From Massilia sp. Bi118 (GTDB taxonomy: Bacteria; Pseudomonadota; Gammaproteobacteria; Burkholderiales; Burkholderiaceae_D), in the NCBI RefSeq assembly GCF_918697865.1, contig NZ_CAKKMV010000016.1, positions 61,757 through 125,756 on the forward strand: a DNA stretch of 64,000 nt, in the 5' to 3' direction. Made by a program: the position numbers and the translations under genes. Below, in pieces: positions 18,028 to 27,009 of this stretch (position 1 is the stretch's first letter; each line of letters opens with the position of its first letter). A model generated the notes under the pieces. It did not search any database and had not been told where the DNA came from. It saw only the letters and a program-made list of their open reading frames with translations.

Positions 18028-19359
18028 TTACCTCCTGATGGCCCAGAACTGCATCTGCAGGCCCGGGAAATCGCCGGCCACGTGCATCGCGAAGCCGGCC
18101 GACTGGTGCAACTGCTGGAAATACTCGCTGCCGCTGTCGAGTTCGAAGTAGGTATAGCCGGCATAGAAAGGCAGCTGGCGCGGCGCCACCGGCAAGGGCC
18201 GCAGGCCGATCCCGGGAAGCTGCAGGTTGACCAGGTTGCGGATCTGCTCCACCGAGCCGATCTTGACCTGGGCCGGGAAGCCGCCGCGCAGGACTTCCGG
18301 CGGCATGTGCGCGTTCACCGCCAGCACGAAGGTGGCCGAGCGCAGCAGCTCGCGGTCCGGCACCACCGCCACGCGGATGCCGAACTGGCGCTCGTCGAGC
18401 GGGATCGGCACGGCCTGGGTGTCCATCACCACCGACAGCGCGCGGCGCAGGTCGGCGATCACCGGGGCGAAGCTCTCGGCCAACTGGTCGTGGCGGTAGG
18501 CCGGGTAGGCCGCGCAGCGCTTGCCGGGATCGGTGAAGGTGGCCAGCTCGCCGGCCAGCGACACCAGGGCCTGGTACAGGGTCTCGGGATGCACGCCGCT
18601 GGCGCCGGCCAGGTGGATGGCCAGCGGCTCGACACGGTTGAGCAGCTGCAGCAGCAGGAAGTCCTGGATCTCGGCGACGCCGGTGGCGCCGGGTTGCGAC
18701 AGGCGCGCGGCCAGCAGGTCGCCGCGCTGGTGCAGCAGGCCAACCAGCTCGTCGGCGAAGGCCGCCAGGCGCGGCGCGGCGCGGAAGTCCAGGCAGGGCG
18801 CGCTGTAATCGGGGTCCAGCACCAGGCGGTCGTCGGCGCGGCGCTCGACCACGCGGGCCACGCCCAGGGTCGCATAGGCGTTCGCCACTTCGGGCGCCAG
18901 CGCCAGGCGCAGGCGCAGCTTGCCCACCTGGAGCAGCGCGCTGTTGTCGAGGCCATTGCTGTCCCAGACCTCGTAGTCGGCGGTGCGATGGCGCGCGAAG
19001 CTGTCGGCGCTCTCGGCGTTCGCCACTTCGGCGATGCCATGGCGGCGCAACGGCAGCGCCAGCACCACCGAAACGTTGCGCGCGTCCGCCGGGATATCCA
19101 GCGGCAGCGGCAGCTCGTCGTCGGCCGGCAGCGTGAAGGGCGTGCCGTCGGGCAGCACGCCGCTGCAGGAACGCAGCGCGAGCTTGCCCAGCGCGAGCTG
19201 GTGCTCGTCGAACTTCAGTTCCGAAAAACCCCAGCTGTAGGGCCGCAGCGCGGCGACCCTGGACTCCAGCTGGCTTTGCCAATAGCGGTCATGCTGCTGC
19301 AGGTGCTGCGGCTGCAGCAGCATGCCTTCGGACCAGACCACCTTGTTCTTCCACGCCAT
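18028..19359 (-). CDS. tssK: T6SS baseplate subunit TssK
   Basis: This protein has 443 residues, the normal length. The N-terminus KVVWSEGMLLQPQHLQQHDRYWQ is the unmistakable TssK opening, and the C-terminus has YTYFELDSGSEYFQQL near the end. TssK trimers connect the TssEFG wedge of the baseplate to the TssL/TssM membrane complex. It is cytoplasmic. The gene lies directly between the FHA gene and tssL; in many clusters tssJ sits between these two, but here only 15 bases separate tssK from the FHA gene. Its last codons contain the tssL ribosome-binding site, so translation of the two is tied together. Confidence 0.95.
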   Translation of the reverse strand: MAWKNKVVWSEGMLLQPQHLQQHDRYWQSQLESRVAALRPYSWGFSELKFDEHQLALGKLALRSCSGVLPDGTPFTLPADDELPLPLDIPADARNVSVVLALPLRRHGIAEVANAESADSFARHRTADYEVWDSNGLDNSALLQVGKLRLRLALAPEVANAYATLGVARVVERRADDRLVLDPDYSAPCLDFRAAPRLAAFADELVGLLHQRGDLLAARLSQPGATGVAEIQDFLLLQLLNRVEPLAIHLAGASGVHPETLYQALVSLAGELATFTDPGKRCAAYPAYRHDQLAESFAPVIADLRRALSVVMDTQAVPIPLDERQFGIRVAVVPDRELLRSATFVLAVNAHMPPEVLRGGFPAQVKIGSVEQIRNLVNLQLPGIGLRPLPVAPRQLPFYAGYTYFELDSGSEYFQQLHQSAGFAMHVAGDFPGLQMQFWAIRR

Positions 19360-19374
19360 AGACTGTTCTTCCCT

Positions 19375-20931
19375 TTATTGTCGTGCGCTGCGCAGGCGCG
19401 CCACCTGCTCTTCGTAAGCCTCGGAGAATTTTTCGCCGTACAGGCGCTGCAGGTCGTCGTCGGCCTCGCGCACGATTTCTCCGTACAGTTCCACCAGCCG
19501 GTCCCACATCTTGGCCTTGCGGCTGGAGGACAGCATCTTGTCCATCACCGTCGGTTCCGCCAGGCGCGCCTCGATCCGGGCCGGATCGAAGCGCTCCAGC
19601 ACCGCTGACAGCGCGGCGCGCATGCCGGCGATGACCGCCAGCTCGTGCGCGCGCAGGTCGTCGAAGGCGCCGGCCATGGCTTCCACCGGCGGCATGTAAC
19701 CGGGCAGGTTCGAGGTCAGCATCTGCGTCAGCGCGCCATGCGCATTCGGGAAGAATTTGAGCGGATTGTTGGCGCGCACCGACAGCATGGTCATCTCGAT
19801 CCGGCTCTCCTTCTTGGTGGCGGCGCGCGCCATCAGCACGTCGATCGTACCGGCGGTGGCTTCGCGCAGCATGGCGCCGACCGTCTCCGCGATCTCCACC
19901 GGCGGGCGCTGCAGCTTCAGGTCGGGCAGGCCAAGGCCGCGCAGCAGCGCCGCCAGGACTTCGCTGTCGGAGGCGGCCGCGTAGACCGGCGCAGCGGCAG
20001 CGGGCGCAGCGGCAGCGGGCGCCGCCTGCAGGGCCGGCGCCGCCAGTGCCGCCGCCAGCGGCGCGGCCTGGGCCGTCACGGGCGGGGCCACCGGTATCGT
20101 GGCCGCCGGCGCAAAGGCGGCCGGCGCCGGGGCGATCGTCGCCGTCTCGGCGGCCGCCGACGGGAAGAAATCGGCCAGCGGATCGTAATCGTTGGGGATC
20201 GCGAAGATGCCCGGTTTCGGCGCCGGCGCCGGCTGCACGGCCAGTCCCGGCAGCGTGGCGCTGCGCGGCATGGCCGCCAGTTCCGGCGACACGTGGTCGC
20301 TCTCGGCGGCGCGCGGCGGCTGGCCGGAACCCGGCCCCGGCGCGAACAGGTTCAGGCCGAGCGGATCGGCCATGCCGCGCTGCTGGCCGGGCGCGACGTC
20401 GAGGATGCTGGCGCCGGCCAGCGGGTCGAGGAAGGCAGGCGCGGATACCTGAGCGGGCGCCTCCCCGTGGACCTGCGAGCGCGGCACGGTCGCAGGCCCG
20501 GACTGCAGGCTTTCCAGGGGCGGCAGCTGCGGCGGTGGAGCGGGCGGCGGCGGCTCGAACAGCGGCAGCGCCGGGTTGTTGGCGGGCGCCGGCGCCAGCA
20601 ACGGCGCCGCCGGCGTCGCGTCGACCACCGCCTGCAGCAGGTAGTCGCCGATCAGCACGCGGTCGCCATGGGCCAGCGCCACCTGCTTGCCCTTGCCCAG
20701 CGGCCGGTCGTTGACCACGCTGGCATTGCTGCCCATGTCCTCGAGCACGAAGGCGCCGTCCTGCACCAGCACGCGGGCGTGCACGCGCGAGATGTACTTG
20801 CTCGGGTCGTCGAGGACCAGGGCATTTTCAAGGGAGCGGCCGATGCTGCCGCCCTCGGCGCCGAAGGCCACGGCCGGCGCCGGCGGCACCGGCTGGTTAC
20901 GGTAGGTCAGGATTCGTAATGTCAGCTGCAT
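19375..20931 (-). CDS. tagH: T6SS FHA-domain protein (TagH/Fha)
   Basis: This protein has 518 residues. Residues of about 25-100 form an FHA phosphothreonine-binding domain (IGRSLENALVLDD, SRVHARVLV, NASVVNDRPLG). A long proline/alanine-rich linker spans about 110-320. The C-terminal 190 residues match the TagH C-terminal domain of T6SS FHA proteins (LLRGLGLPDL, VGAMLREATAGTIDVLMAR, NNPLKFFPNAHGALTQML). In Pseudomonas the FHA protein is the phosphorylated target of PpkA that triggers assembly. The kinase and phosphatase at 9126-11427 are the obvious partners. It starts 17 bases after vgrG, so it is probably co-transcribed with it. Confidence 0.92.
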   Translation of the reverse strand: MQLTLRILTYRNQPVPPAPAVAFGAEGGSIGRSLENALVLDDPSKYISRVHARVLVQDGAFVLEDMGSNASVVNDRPLGKGKQVALAHGDRVLIGDYLLQAVVDATPAAPLLAPAPANNPALPLFEPPPPAPPPQLPPLESLQSGPATVPRSQVHGEAPAQVSAPAFLDPLAGASILDVAPGQQRGMADPLGLNLFAPGPGSGQPPRAAESDHVSPELAAMPRSATLPGLAVQPAPAPKPGIFAIPNDYDPLADFFPSAAAETATIAPAPAAFAPAATIPVAPPVTAQAAPLAAALAAPALQAAPAAAAPAAAAPVYAAASDSEVLAALLRGLGLPDLKLQRPPVEIAETVGAMLREATAGTIDVLMARAATKKESRIEMTMLSVRANNPLKFFPNAHGALTQMLTSNLPGYMPPVEAMAGAFDDLRAHELAVIAGMRAALSAVLERFDPARIEARLAEPTVMDKMLSSSRKAKMWDRLVELYGEIVREADDDLQRLYGEKFSEAYEEQVARLRSARQ

Positions 20932-20948
20932 CGCATCGCTTCAGGTTT

Positions 20949-22841
20949 TCAGTTGATCTGCACCAGGGAACCGCCTATGGTCATCACGCCGCCCGCCTTG
21001 ATCTCCATCATCGCGCCCGCCTTCACCTTGGCGTTGGCGTCCGCGGCGATCTCGATCTCGGGCGACTTGACGGTGATCTTGGCCGCCTCGATCTTGATGC
21101 TGCTGCCGCCCACCTTCAGTTCGATCGAGGTGCCGGCCTCGATCACGATGGTGGTGGCGACCTTGACCGCCTGCTTGCCGTCGATCTTCACGGTCTGGTC
21201 ATGGCCGATGGTGAGGGCCTGGTCGTTCTTGATATCGATGGTCTGGTCGCCCTTGTCGGCGGTCTCGAAGCCGACCTTCAGCACATCGTCGTTCTTCACC
21301 ACTCGCAGGAAGTCGCGCTCGGCGTGCATGAAGACTTCCTCGCTGCCCTTCTTGTCCTCGAAGCGCAATTCGTTGAAACCCTCGCCCTGCTTCGAGGAGC
21401 GGCTCTTGACCGTCGATCTGGTCTGTTCGGCCGGCAGCTCGTAGGGCGGCATCGCATCCGAGTTGTACAGGCAGCCGGTGACCAGCGGCCGGTCGGGATC
21501 GCCTTCGAGAAAGCTGACCACCACTTCCATGCCGATCCGCGGCAGGCTCATGGCGCCCCAGCCCTTGCCGGCCCAGCCCTGGGCCACGCGCACCCAGCAG
21601 GAACTGTTCTCGTCGCTCTGCCCCACGCGGTCCCAGTGGAACTGGACCTTGATGCGGCCGTACTTGTCGGTCCAGATCTCCTCGCCGGCCTTGCCGACCA
21701 CCATGGCGGTCTGCGGTCCGCGCACCACCGGTCTGGCGATGACGGGCAACGGCCGGTAGGGATGCTCCTTGCCGATCGCCGCGATCCGGCACTGGAAGTC
21801 GAAGCCGCCGCCGCCGCTCTCGTACTGGTTGCCGACCAGCTCGTAGCGGGCGTAGGTGACCAGGTAGTCGCGGTTCTGGTCGTCGCGCGGATGGTCGGCC
21901 AGCGTGAAGAGGCCGCCCGGATACAGGCCGCGCGCGTTGGTGAGCGCATCGATCCGCTCGCACTGCCCGTGCAGGCTTTCGATGCGCGCCCGCGCCAGCG
22001 CGTTGCCGGCGGCGGCCACGCTGTAGTCGCCGGGGTAGTCGAACATCTCGTAGGAGGCCTGGCTGAAGCCGGCCGCCACGTTGGCGGTGGACAGCAGGCC
22101 GCCGCTCAGGCAGTTCGCGGTCTTCTCGAAATCGAAATCGTTCAGCACGACCTTGCTGCTGGCGATCTCGCCGCCGGTGGTCCACTCGGATACGCTTTCG
22201 TCGGTCCAGTCGCCGCTGCACTGGGCGCGCGCGAATTTCAGGCCGTCGTAACCCGGGATCGCCTGGTGGGCGCCGTAGGAATCGGCCAGCACCATCGTGT
22301 GCTTGTCCACCTCGTGGGTGAAATAGAAATAGATGCCGGCTTCCTCGAGCAGGCGGCAGACGAAGTCGAAGTCGCTCTCGCGGTACTGCACGCAGTAGGG
22401 CATGGCCTCGTATTCACCGCTGAGCGCGGACACCGACAGCGCCACCACGCCGCCGTAGGCCTCGCACACTTCCTTGACGATCTCGGTGACGGACTTGTCC
22501 TGGAAGATGCGGCAGTTCGAGGCGCGCGTGAGCAGCCAGAGCCAGGGGTGGACGGTCGCCTCGTAGGTGGCGTAGGCGCCCCGCCAGCCGGTGCCGCGGA
22601 AGCGCGTGACGATGCCGTTGAAGTAGCGGACATCGCCATCGGGACTGGTGCTCAGTTCGACGGTCAGGGGCTTGCCGAGGACGTCGGCGATCTTGACGTT
22701 GCCGTCCTCCGACAGCAGGCTGACCGTGAACTCGGACAGGCGGCCGAGTTCTTCCACGCCGCTCATACCGGCGAACAGCAGGACGTCCTCCGCCAGTGCG
22801 GTCTTGACTCTTGCTTCGCGGTGCGCTTGGATGGCATCCAT
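20949..22841 (-). CDS. vgrG: T6SS spike protein VgrG (TssI)
   Basis: This protein has 630 residues. The gp27-like part covers about 1-370 and includes FVCRLLEEAGIYFYFTHE. The gp5-like OB fold carries the family motif GRIKVQFHWDR, with WVRVAQGWAGKGWGAMSLPRIGMEVVVSFLEGDPDRPLVTG, and a beta-helix needle rich in repeated K-x-D/E strands follows (TIDIKNDQALTIGHDQTVKIDGKQAVKV). It ends at GGVMTIGGSLVQIN with no enzymatic extension, so this is a structural, non-evolved VgrG. The DUF4280 tip protein is encoded just upstream and probably caps it. Start and length are normal. Confidence 0.95.
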   Translation of the reverse strand: MDAIQAHREARVKTALAEDVLLFAGMSGVEELGRLSEFTVSLLSEDGNVKIADVLGKPLTVELSTSPDGDVRYFNGIVTRFRGTGWRGAYATYEATVHPWLWLLTRASNCRIFQDKSVTEIVKEVCEAYGGVVALSVSALSGEYEAMPYCVQYRESDFDFVCRLLEEAGIYFYFTHEVDKHTMVLADSYGAHQAIPGYDGLKFARAQCSGDWTDESVSEWTTGGEIASSKVVLNDFDFEKTANCLSGGLLSTANVAAGFSQASYEMFDYPGDYSVAAAGNALARARIESLHGQCERIDALTNARGLYPGGLFTLADHPRDDQNRDYLVTYARYELVGNQYESGGGGFDFQCRIAAIGKEHPYRPLPVIARPVVRGPQTAMVVGKAGEEIWTDKYGRIKVQFHWDRVGQSDENSSCWVRVAQGWAGKGWGAMSLPRIGMEVVVSFLEGDPDRPLVTGCLYNSDAMPPYELPAEQTRSTVKSRSSKQGEGFNELRFEDKKGSEEVFMHAERDFLRVVKNDDVLKVGFETADKGDQTIDIKNDQALTIGHDQTVKIDGKQAVKVATTIVIEAGTSIELKVGGSSIKIEAAKITVKSPEIEIAADANAKVKAGAMMEIKAGGVMTIGGSLVQIN

Positions 22842-22865
22842 AGGAGTTCCGGTTCTCTTTCGATT

Positions 22866-23255
22866 TCAGGGAATCATGGTCTTGACCGTGCCGGACGAAG
22901 TGAATCCGATCACGCCGCCCCAGTTGCACATGCACTTGGACACGTTGTCCAGCGCCGGCATGTTCGCGATCAGCACGGTCGGGGCGCCGGTCACCCAGGG
23001 CGTGCTGGTGGCGGGGATGCAGGGCATCGGCGTCAGCACCCCCATCGCCGCCGCGGTGGCCGCCGCCACCGTCGGATTGGCCATCGAGGTGCAGACGCCG
23101 AAGGGCGTGATGTTCACGATCGGCACGTGGTCCATGATGTTGGCGGCCGGCGGGCCCTCGCACAGCACCTTGTTCTTGGGCAGGACGACCAGCGGCGCCG
23201 GGGCCGCCCCGAAGCTGCAGGTCATCATCGCGCCCATCGACACCTGGTTCGGCAT
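22866..23255 (-). CDS. DUF4280 PAAR-like tip protein
   Basis: This protein has 129 residues and is almost entirely one DUF4280 domain: MGAMMTCSFGAAPAPLVVLP at the start, then ANIMDHVPIVNITPFGVC, NPTVAAATAAAMGVLTPMPC and CMCNWGGVIGF. Several conserved Cys residues could bind a metal, as in PAAR proteins. DUF4280 proteins are PAAR-like and sharpen the VgrG spike. The protein has no C-terminal toxin domain, so any effector must bind separately or be encoded elsewhere. AAGGGGGGA precedes the ATG. The gene lies between tssH and vgrG in the same transcript. Confidence 0.9.
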   Translation of the reverse strand: MPNQVSMGAMMTCSFGAAPAPLVVLPKNKVLCEGPPAANIMDHVPIVNITPFGVCTSMANPTVAAATAAAMGVLTPMPCIPATSTPWVTGAPTVLIANMPALDNVSKCMCNWGGVIGFTSSGTVKTMIP

Positions 23256-23271
23256 GATCGTCCCCCCTTTT

Positions 23272-25983
23272 TCAGAAGCGGTAGTCGAAGGCGCCGTCTG
23301 CCACCCCCACCTCGACCCGCTCGGCCGTCCTGCCTTCCATCATCCGGGTCAGGAACTCGCGGCTCATGTCCGGCAGCATGGTGTTGGTGAGGATGGCATC
23401 GATCATGCGCCCGCCGGACTCGCTCTCGGTGCAACGCGACACCACCAGCCTGACCACCTCGTCCGAGTAGGTGAAGGGGATCTTGTAGCGCGCTTCCACG
23501 CGCTTCTTGATGCGGTTCAGCTGCAGGCGCACGATCCTGCCCAGCATGTCGTCGGACAGCGGGTAGTAGGGGATCGTCACCAGGCGCCCCAGCAGCGCCG
23601 GCGGGAACACCTTCAGCAGCGGCTCGCGCAGGGCCTTGGCCATGCCTTCCGGGTCCGGCATCAGGTCCGGGTCCTTGCACAGGCTGGCGATCAGTTCGGT
23701 GCCGGCGTTGGTGGTCAGGATGATCAGGGTGTTCTTGAAATCGATGAAGCGCCCTTCCCCGTCCTCCATGAAGCCCTTGTCGAAGACCTGGAAGAAGATC
23801 TCGTGCACGTCCGGGTGGGCCTTCTCGACCTCGTCCAGCAGCACGACGGAATACGGCTTGCGGCGCACCGCTTCGGTCAGCACCCCGCCTTCGCCGTAGC
23901 CGACATAGCCCGGCGGCGCGCCCTTCAGCGTCGACACCGTGTGCGCTTCCTGGTACTCGCTCATGTTGATGGTGATGAGATTCTGCTCGCCGCCGTACAG
24001 GGCCTCGGCCAGCGCCAGCGCGGTCTCGGTCTTGCCGACGCCCGAGGTACCGGCCAGCATGAACACGCCAATCGGCTTGCTCGGGTTGTCCAGGCCCGCG
24101 CGCGAAGTCTGGATGCGTTTGGCGATCATTTCCATCGCGTGGTCCTGGCCGATCACCCGCTCGGACAGAGTCGCCGCGATGTTGAGGATGGTCTCCATCT
24201 CGTTCTTCGCCATCCGCCCGACCGGAATGCCGGTCCAGTCGCCGACCACGCTGGCCACCGCCTGGTAATCCACGGTCGGCAGGATCAGCGGATCCTCGCC
24301 CTGCAGCTCGCTGAGTTCCGCCTGCACGTCCTTGAGCCGGGCCATCAGATCGGCGCGCTCTTCCGGCGTCATGTTCGTGGCGGCCGGCGCGGCCGCCGCT
24401 TCCAGCTTGCTGCCGGTGCCCTCGACCGGATTGGCGCCGTCGCGCAGCTGGGCGCGCAGGGCCAGCAGCTGGTCGACCAGGGCGCGCTCGGCGTCCCAGC
24501 GCTGCTCCAGCCCGGCCAGGCGGGTGCGCTCGGCGCCCAGCAGGTCGTTGGCCTCGCTGGCGCGCTTGCCGGTATCGATGCCGATCGCGCCTTCGCGGCC
24601 GATAATGGCCAGTTCCGTCTCCAGCGCCTCGATGCGCTTGCGGCTGTCGTCGACCTCGGCCGGGGTGGCGTGCAGGCTCACCGCCACGCGTGCGCAGGCG
24701 GTGTCGATCAGGCTGACCGCCTTGTCGGGCAGCTGGCGGGCCGGGATGTAGCGGTGGCTGAGCCGCACGGCGGCTTCCAGCGCCTCGTCGAGTATCTGCA
24801 CCTTGTGGTGCTTTTCCATGGTCGAGGCGACGCCGCGCATCATCAGGATCGCCCTTTCCTCGCTCGGCTCGTCCACCTGTATGCTCTGGAAGCGGCGGGT
24901 CAGCGCGGGATCCTTTTCGATGTGCTTCTTGTACTCGGCAAAGGTGGTGGCGCCAATGGTGCGCAAGGTGCCGCGCGCCAGCGCCGGCTTCAGCAGGTTG
25001 GCGGCGTCGCCGGTGCCGGCCGCGCCGCCGGCGCCGACCAGGGTGTGGGTCTCGTCGATGAACAGGATGATCGGCTTGCTGGAAGCCTGGACCTCGTCGA
25101 TGACGGAACGCAGGCGCTGCTCGAACTCGCCCTTCATGCTGGCGCCGGCCTGCAACAGGCCGACGTCGAGCGTGCGCAGTTCCACGTCCTTGAGGCTGGG
25201 CGGCACGTCGCCGCGCGCGATACGCTGGGCAAAGCCTTCCACCACCGCGGTCTTGCCGACGCCGGCCTCGCCGATCATGATCGGGTTGTTCTGGCGCCGC
25301 CGCATCAGGATGTCGACCATCTGGCGGATCTCATCATCGCGGCCGACGATCGGGTCCATCTTGCCGCTGCGCGCCTGTTCGGTCAGGTCGACGGTGAACT
25401 TCTTGAGAGCCTCCTGCTTGCCCATCGCGGCCGGGGCGATGGCGCCGCTGGCCTCCCCGGGCGCCGCGCCGCCGCCCGTAAAGCCGTCGGTCGCGCTCAA
25501 TCCCGCTTCCGGCGACGTCGCCAGCAGGCGCGCGAAATTGTCGCTCAGGTGTTCCAGCTTGATGCGCTCGAACTGCTTCGACATGCCGTACAGCGCATTG
25601 CGCAGGCCGGTGGTCTTGAGCATGCCGATCACCAGGTGGCCGGAGCGGATCTGCGATTCGCCGAACATCAGGGTGCCATACACCCAGGCCCGTTCGACCG
25701 TCTCTTCCAGCTGCGAGGAGAGGTCGGTGACGGAGGTGGCGCAGCGCGGCAGGCGGTCGAGCGCCGCCGTCAGGTCGCGCGCCAGGGCCGCCGCGTCCAG
25801 CTCGTACTGCCTGACGATGCGGACCAGGTCGGAGTCCTGCAGCTGCAGGAGCTGATGCAGCCAGTGCACGATCTCGACATAGGGATTCCCGCGCAGCTTG
25901 CAGAACACGGTGCTGCTCTCGACCGCGCGGTAGCACAGGCTGTTCAACTTTCCAAACAATGCAACACGACTGATGTCGGCCAT
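23272..25983 (-). CDS. tssH: T6SS ATPase TssH (ClpV)
   Basis: This protein has 903 residues. An N-domain (1-160) is followed by a first AAA+ module with Walker A GEAGVGKT (238-245) and by the coiled-coil M region (RKRIEALETELAIIGREGAI). A second AAA+ module has GTSGVGKT, DEVEKAHPDVHEIFFQVFDKG and a C-terminal small domain. The M-domain and N-terminal features identify it as ClpV rather than ClpB. It disassembles the contracted TssB/TssC sheath so it can be reused. AAAGGA sits six bases before ATG 25983. Nine bases separate it from the tssG stop. Confidence 0.95.
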   Translation of the reverse strand: MADISRVALFGKLNSLCYRAVESSTVFCKLRGNPYVEIVHWLHQLLQLQDSDLVRIVRQYELDAAALARDLTAALDRLPRCATSVTDLSSQLEETVERAWVYGTLMFGESQIRSGHLVIGMLKTTGLRNALYGMSKQFERIKLEHLSDNFARLLATSPEAGLSATDGFTGGGAAPGEASGAIAPAAMGKQEALKKFTVDLTEQARSGKMDPIVGRDDEIRQMVDILMRRRQNNPIMIGEAGVGKTAVVEGFAQRIARGDVPPSLKDVELRTLDVGLLQAGASMKGEFEQRLRSVIDEVQASSKPIILFIDETHTLVGAGGAAGTGDAANLLKPALARGTLRTIGATTFAEYKKHIEKDPALTRRFQSIQVDEPSEERAILMMRGVASTMEKHHKVQILDEALEAAVRLSHRYIPARQLPDKAVSLIDTACARVAVSLHATPAEVDDSRKRIEALETELAIIGREGAIGIDTGKRASEANDLLGAERTRLAGLEQRWDAERALVDQLLALRAQLRDGANPVEGTGSKLEAAAAPAATNMTPEERADLMARLKDVQAELSELQGEDPLILPTVDYQAVASVVGDWTGIPVGRMAKNEMETILNIAATLSERVIGQDHAMEMIAKRIQTSRAGLDNPSKPIGVFMLAGTSGVGKTETALALAEALYGGEQNLITINMSEYQEAHTVSTLKGAPPGYVGYGEGGVLTEAVRRKPYSVVLLDEVEKAHPDVHEIFFQVFDKGFMEDGEGRFIDFKNTLIILTTNAGTELIASLCKDPDLMPDPEGMAKALREPLLKVFPPALLGRLVTIPYYPLSDDMLGRIVRLQLNRIKKRVEARYKIPFTYSDEVVRLVVSRCTESESGGRMIDAILTNTMLPDMSREFLTRMMEGRTAERVEVGVADGAFDYRF

Positions 25984-25992
25984 GATCGTCCT

Positions 25993-27009
25993 TTAAGGTT
26001 GGAGTTCGATGCTGCTGCGGCTGATGCGCATCTGGTCCGGGTCGCGGCTAGCCTCCGCGCTGGCCAGCCATGTGCTCCAGCCGATCCGGGTGGGGCCGCC
26101 GAGACGCAGTCCCGGCCGCTCGGCTTTCTTCAGAATCATGCGTACTTCCCAGTCGAGCGCCAGGCCGCAGTACATTCTGACCCAGGCCAGCAGGCGCTTG
26201 AGGCTGACGCCGCCGGGCATGAAGCGGCGGTAATCGTCGTAACCGACCGGTCCGATCACGATGCGGAAGCGGTTCTGGCTGTCCCATACCTTGCGGCCCA
26301 GGACCAGCGAGCTGCCCAGGCGGCTGCCCTGGCCGGCCAGGCCGACCCGGCTCTGGACCTCGTCCGGCAGCGCCATCCAGTGGCCGACGAACTGCTCGAT
26401 CTGCAGCGGCAGCTGGAAATACTCGCGCAGGATGGTCGCCAGGCCGGAGGCGGGTCGCGCGCGGTTGGCCAGCAGGCCGGCGAAGTGCAGCTTGGCGAAG
26501 TCGCCGATCTCGTCGCGCTCGCGCAGCGCCGGGGCGCCGATGCCGAACATGCTGCCGACAAAGCTCGAGAAGCGGTCGCCGTCGGCGCGGTCCAGGCTGA
26601 CGACCGGCTCGGCGTTCGCGCGCGCCCGGTAGAACAGCGACAGCATGCGGTGGTGGAAGACGTCGAGGAAGGCCATCAGGGTCGGGTCGCCGCCGTGGCG
26701 CAGGCGGTCGCGCACGTATTCGGTCAGGTGGGTCGGCAGCGGGCCGTTGGCGCCCAGCAGGCCGAAGAAGTTCACCGCCAGGCGCGCGCGCGCCTCCGGG
26801 CCGCTGTACCGCCAGCTTTCCAGCGCCGCCTCATGGAAGGACAGCGAGGGCTCCTGGCCGAGGCGGATCGCGTCGTCGCGCGGGCGCAGCGAGGTGCCGA
26901 TGCGCGGCAGGTCTGGGTGCGCGTTCTCGACCAGGCGCAGCACCTGGAAGAAATCCATGCGTGCCGCGTTCCGTTCCAGCTCGGCGGCCAGCGCTACAGG
27001 ATCGCGCAT
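25993..27009 (-). CDS. tssG: T6SS baseplate subunit TssG
   Basis: This protein has 338 residues. The opening DFFQVLRLVENAHPDLPRIG, the segment VNFFGLLGANGPLPTHLTEYV, FHHRMLSLFYRA and QIEQFVGHWMALP are conserved in TssG/ImpH. With TssF and TssE it forms the baseplate wedge. ATG 27009 overlaps the 3' end of tssF by 16 bases. A frame continuing upstream to 28302 is shadow of tssF and is rejected. It is cytoplasmic. Confidence 0.95.
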   Translation of the reverse strand: MRDPVALAAELERNAARMDFFQVLRLVENAHPDLPRIGTSLRPRDDAIRLGQEPSLSFHEAALESWRYSGPEARARLAVNFFGLLGANGPLPTHLTEYVRDRLRHGGDPTLMAFLDVFHHRMLSLFYRARANAEPVVSLDRADGDRFSSFVGSMFGIGAPALRERDEIGDFAKLHFAGLLANRARPASGLATILREYFQLPLQIEQFVGHWMALPDEVQSRVGLAGQGSRLGSSLVLGRKVWDSQNRFRIVIGPVGYDDYRRFMPGGVSLKRLLAWVRMYCGLALDWEVRMILKKAERPGLRLGGPTRIGWSTWLASAEASRDPDQMRISRSSIELQP

